Shown here in pieces: positions 61,012 to 64,000 of a stretch of DNA of 64,000 bases. The DNA comes from Colias croceus (Eukaryota; Arthropoda; Insecta; Lepidoptera; Pieridae): the NCBI RefSeq assembly GCF_905220415.1, contig NC_059540.1, forward strand, positions 1,495,501-1,559,500. The letters are read 5' to 3'. Position numbers and translations under genes: made by a program. Every line of letters begins with the position of its first letter. Position 1 is the stretch's first letter. The notes beneath the pieces were generated by a model. That model saw only the letters and a program-made list of their open reading frames with translations, had not been told where the DNA came from and did no database searches.

Positions 61012-63301
61012 TCTTATATATATAAAAATGAATCGCAAAATGTGTTGGTAAGCGCATAACTCGAGAGCGCTGCCGTCCTTTAACTAAAAAGCCGTTAACC
61101 CTCAAATGGTCAATTTTCAGTTTTAAATGTAGGGTGACAAAGTTCAAAATTCTCTATCTTTCTGTCTAAGAATCATTTCTCTAGCATTAATAGTTATAGA
61201 GATAAGAAAATATTGTGAGCCGTTAAGTAACACAATTTTCGGCGATTCCATAACTTGAAAGCGTCTAACCAATACTACTTCGCTAAATTTCCTTTAAAGT
61301 ACCTTAATCGCCACATTTCATAATTATTTTTTAACTTTTTACTTGACTAAAAGTACGTCATCAGATTATACTTGACTATAGGGACGCAAACTGACTATAA
61401 CTGCTTTGTGATATGCTTTCATATAACGATTCCAATGGAAATCCTTACCTTATTTGCAGTTACTTGCCCTTAACGCTTTTTTAGTTAAGTAACTTTATTT
61501 AGGAAAAATTCTAATTACATTTTTTTGCTTAGTTACAAAGCAGTTAACCCTCATTTTTTAGCTAAAAGGCAGTTATCCAAACCTGGTGATGCATCAGTTT
61601 CGGGGATGAGTGTGATGCTGTAATTGTGTCGCCCCCAAGCAGAGTACCGATTGCTTTTGATTTTTTTTTACAAGACGTATAGTGTCTGATCAGGTTTACT
61701 AAGTTTAATACAATCTAGCAGCTAAATTACGGAAAATATAACAAGTCAAAGTTACGAAAATTTGGTAGGTACTGCAGGTTACGACAGTGCGAACTTTCAA
61801 TCGTACTTCTCTGTTTAGACTCTGATTAGTCTCTGTAACCGAGAAAGAGGACATAGACAGTCTGTACTATTTATTAATGATGTAATTTACCCCTTGGGTG
61901 GAATTAGTAATCGACTGTCAAGCCATGTACTTGAGATGGTGATAGAAAAATTATTATGAGTACACTACCTTTGACCCCCTGGCGGGGAGTCCATTTTGCC
62001 ACTATTTCTATTTTTTCTTTTCTTTATATAAGACTATTAAGATTTGTATTTTTGTAACATGGTAGCAAATAAAAAGTTTTCTATTTCTACCTCCTGCTAT
62101 TTTCCATAATATATTCTGGTATATTATATTTTCTGAATGTGGATGAAAGAGTCTTCTAATCATTTGATAAGCAACATTATTTATTATGAGAATCCCACAT
62201 ATAAGAGCTTGAAGCCCTTTTGAAACCAGGATGTTTTTTTTTTCAAAACCGTCGTGCACAAGTCTTAACTTTTTTTCAGAAAACGATTTAACTATGTTTA
62301 CATTGTTTGTTGTCCTATTTGTACTCACATATCCGTGACTCGTATGATGGCTTCGCAGAAGAGTATTTAAAAATAACGTTATAATTGCAATTCTAGAAGA
62401 TTTATCTCAATCTTAACCCCGAAATGATCCTCTGTAATGAAATAAACGTGAACATGACGTAAAAAAAAGGTTAATTTTATCAAAAACTTAAAAAAGTCAT
62501 TTAGTAAAAGAGTTTAAAATACTTGTTACTCACAGACAGACGCGAAAACCATTAATTTAGATAGTGTTTAAATCCTTAATACTTAAATCTAAAAGCTTTT
62601 GATCCTTTTCCTTTCCATTGGTGACCTAGGGGATGTAATTCCGGAGAGCAAAGCCTCAGACAGCAGCAAATTTTTAACATAAGTAAGATTAAAATTTAGT
62701 ACAACTATATAGAATCGTAGTACAAAAGCATCCAAAAGCCCTTAACCGCTGATTATAAAGTTTTTTAAATTTAAATTAAAGCGAAAGTCATAGTTTAAAA
62801 GCAGTTATAGTAGCTTAACGACGTTTTAGGTAAGCATTTTATTAATAAATTAAATAAAATCGCAAAATGAAAATAAAAATACTAAATTACTTAGCTAAAA
62901 AGTCGCTATGGTATGTCAACGGCCGTCTTGTCCAGTAAAAAGTTAAAATTTTCAGATTATATGCTGAGCTAAACGAGAAAAAGTGAATTTAAAAATAAAT
63001 TATAACAGTGTCTGGTTAGAAACTATTATTTATATATAATATAATTAAATGTCGATCGATGTATCTCACAATAATTATTCTAAGTGTCATAATTTTAAAG
63101 AAATAACGATTTCCGTGTTTTTTGCCATTTACTCGAAACTCACTTCGGTGGCTTAACGGCTTTCTAGTTAAAGGACGGCAGAGCGGCTGAACCGATTTCG
63201 ATAATTCTTTTTTTATTATATTTCTTGAAGTACGAGGATGGATCTTATGTAGAGAAAACGTAAACATGTACCACGGGCAAAGCCGGGGCGGACCGCTAGT
63301 T
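61012..63301 (+). repeat. Family A repeat split by a 2.1-kb element
   Basis: The head TATATATATAAAAATGAATC to CATAACTCGAGAGCG is at 61012-61070. The rest, from AGCGGCTGAACCGATTTCGA to the tail AAAGCCGGGGCGGACCGCTA followed by GT, is at 63181-63301. Comparison with 8745-9051 shows the two parts are contiguous in intact copies. Confidence 0.8.
61071..63180. mobile_element. 2.1-kb non-autonomous element with inverted ends and subterminal repeats
   Basis: Left end CTGCCGTCCTTTAACTAAAA followed by AGCCGTTAA. Right end TTAACGGCTTTCTAGTTAAA followed by GGACGGCAG, an inverse with one or two mismatches. AGCG flanks both sides as a possible target duplication. Short motifs of the type GCNGTTAACC / TAGCTAAAAAG recur inside in both orientations (near 61390, 61525, 61565, 62800, 62890), like the subterminal repeats of hAT-type elements. 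The minus-strand frame at 62008-62328 has no transposase signature. Confidence 0.65.
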
Positions 63302-63737
63302 ATTAATATAATCAGAGTTATCAGCATTTGCATTAAGTAATTTACGACGATTGCAGTATGAAGGCCTGTTTTTTGATAGGTACCTAGTGTTGGTAAGGTG
63401 GTTGTTCTTTAGTTAAATTTTGCTTATATTTTTAATTATATTTAGTTCATTCATAACTATAATATTATAGCTGCATTCATGGGATAGTGCTCTTTTTTTT
63501 CGTTTGTTTTAGCACGTTTAAGTGAGTAATGCAGGTCAACCACCGTACCTATTCAGATTTTGTTTGAATTATTTGTTTTACATTATTATTCAATATTCAA
63601 CGCCGAAACTATATATTTACGTTTGATGGTCATTGAACTTTATCAATTTGTAGGTAGGTACTTCTAATTGGGGACTAGAATATTCTCAAAGCATAAGTAG
63701 GAGCTAATTGCCTAAGTTTACTTGATTATTTGAATTA

Positions 63738-63920
63738 TTATAAAGCTGAAGAGTTTGTTTGTTTGTTTGAACGCGCTCATCTCGGGAACTACTGGTCCGA
63801 TTTTAAAAATTATTTCGGTGTTAGATAGCCCATTTATTGAGGAAGGCTGTAGGCTATATCACCACGCTAAGACCAACAGGAGCGGAGTAATGCGGGTGAA
63901 ACGGCGGTGAGTAGCTAGTA
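63738..63920 (+). repeat. Family C (Lep1-like) repeat
   Basis: ATTATTATAAAGCTGAAGAG and GTTTGTTTGTTTGAACGCGC at the left; GGTGAAACGGCGGTGAGTAG followed by CTAGT at the right. Confidence 0.8.
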
Positions 63921-64000
63921 TTGTAGGTATATTTAGCAATCTCTAATTGTATATTTAGTACCTAATAAGCAAGTCTCTTTTCGATCAGTATGTACCTGTA

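Larger units (their letters stand above)
58926..64000. other. Presumed first intron of the lipocalin gene, repeat-rich
   Basis: No second exon recognised. It is filled by repeats of families C (59546-59730, 63738-63920), F (60183-60650), E (60648-60812) and A (61012-63301, interrupted by a 2.1-kb element). Confidence 0.5.

Noticed and set aside
62008..62328. 106-codon minus-strand ORF
   Set aside because: Lys/Ile/Asn-rich composition, no recognisable motif, and it lies inside a non-autonomous repeat; its first codon is not ATG.

Overview
The window is nuclear DNA of an insect, almost certainly a moth or butterfly (Lepidoptera). It is AT-rich, its genes are split by GT-AG introns, and its introns and spacers are crowded with short interspersed elements ending in a CGGGCGAAGCCG...CTAG|T tail that is typical of lepidopteran genomes. 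A tRNA-derived SINE, many MITEs and a truncated LINE are also present. There are no bacterial features and no CRISPR array.

Layout. 1-19.4 kb: four minus-strand 5' exons, each ending in a good splice donor. The rightmost coding one (19304-19401) carries the N-terminus of the flightless-interacting protein LRRFIP. The three coding ones all stop in phase 0, so they may be alternative first exons of one gene that continues off the left edge. 22.3-26.2 kb: complete 7-exon Ost48/DDOST gene (minus), the 48-kDa subunit of the ER oligosaccharyltransferase. 26.7-34.5 kb: complete 13-exon Git gene (plus), an ArfGAP and PIX/paxillin scaffold. Ost48 and Git are divergent, their start codons 513 bp apart. 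34.5-43.0 kb: gene-free, with several MITEs and a LINE remnant. 43.0-45.7 kb: 2-exon Dnal4 (minus), an outer-arm dynein light chain, with a match to the RFX X-box about 100 bp upstream. 47.6-55.9 kb: complete 8-exon CIAO3/NARFL (plus), a cytosolic Fe-S cluster assembly factor. 58.8 kb: first exon of a secreted lipocalin (apolipoprotein D-like, plus), whose other exons lie beyond the window. The rest to 64 kb is the presumed first intron, full of repeats.

The genes are unrelated housekeeping or cell-structure genes and do not form a pathway. All exon junctions of Ost48, Git, Dnal4 and CIAO3 were joined by hand and stay in frame, giving predicted proteins of 435, 686, 108 and 480 residues, close to the usual family lengths.

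The most unusual structure is in CIAO3 intron 4. An orphan OTU-type cysteine protease ORF lies beside a perfect 210-bp inverted repeat (51705-51914 / 52051-52260), which ends 16 bp before exon 5 and carries a competing splice acceptor. Other points of interest are degenerate duplicates of a Git exon, back-to-back MITEs sharing one TA, and two older repeats each split by a later inverted-repeat element.
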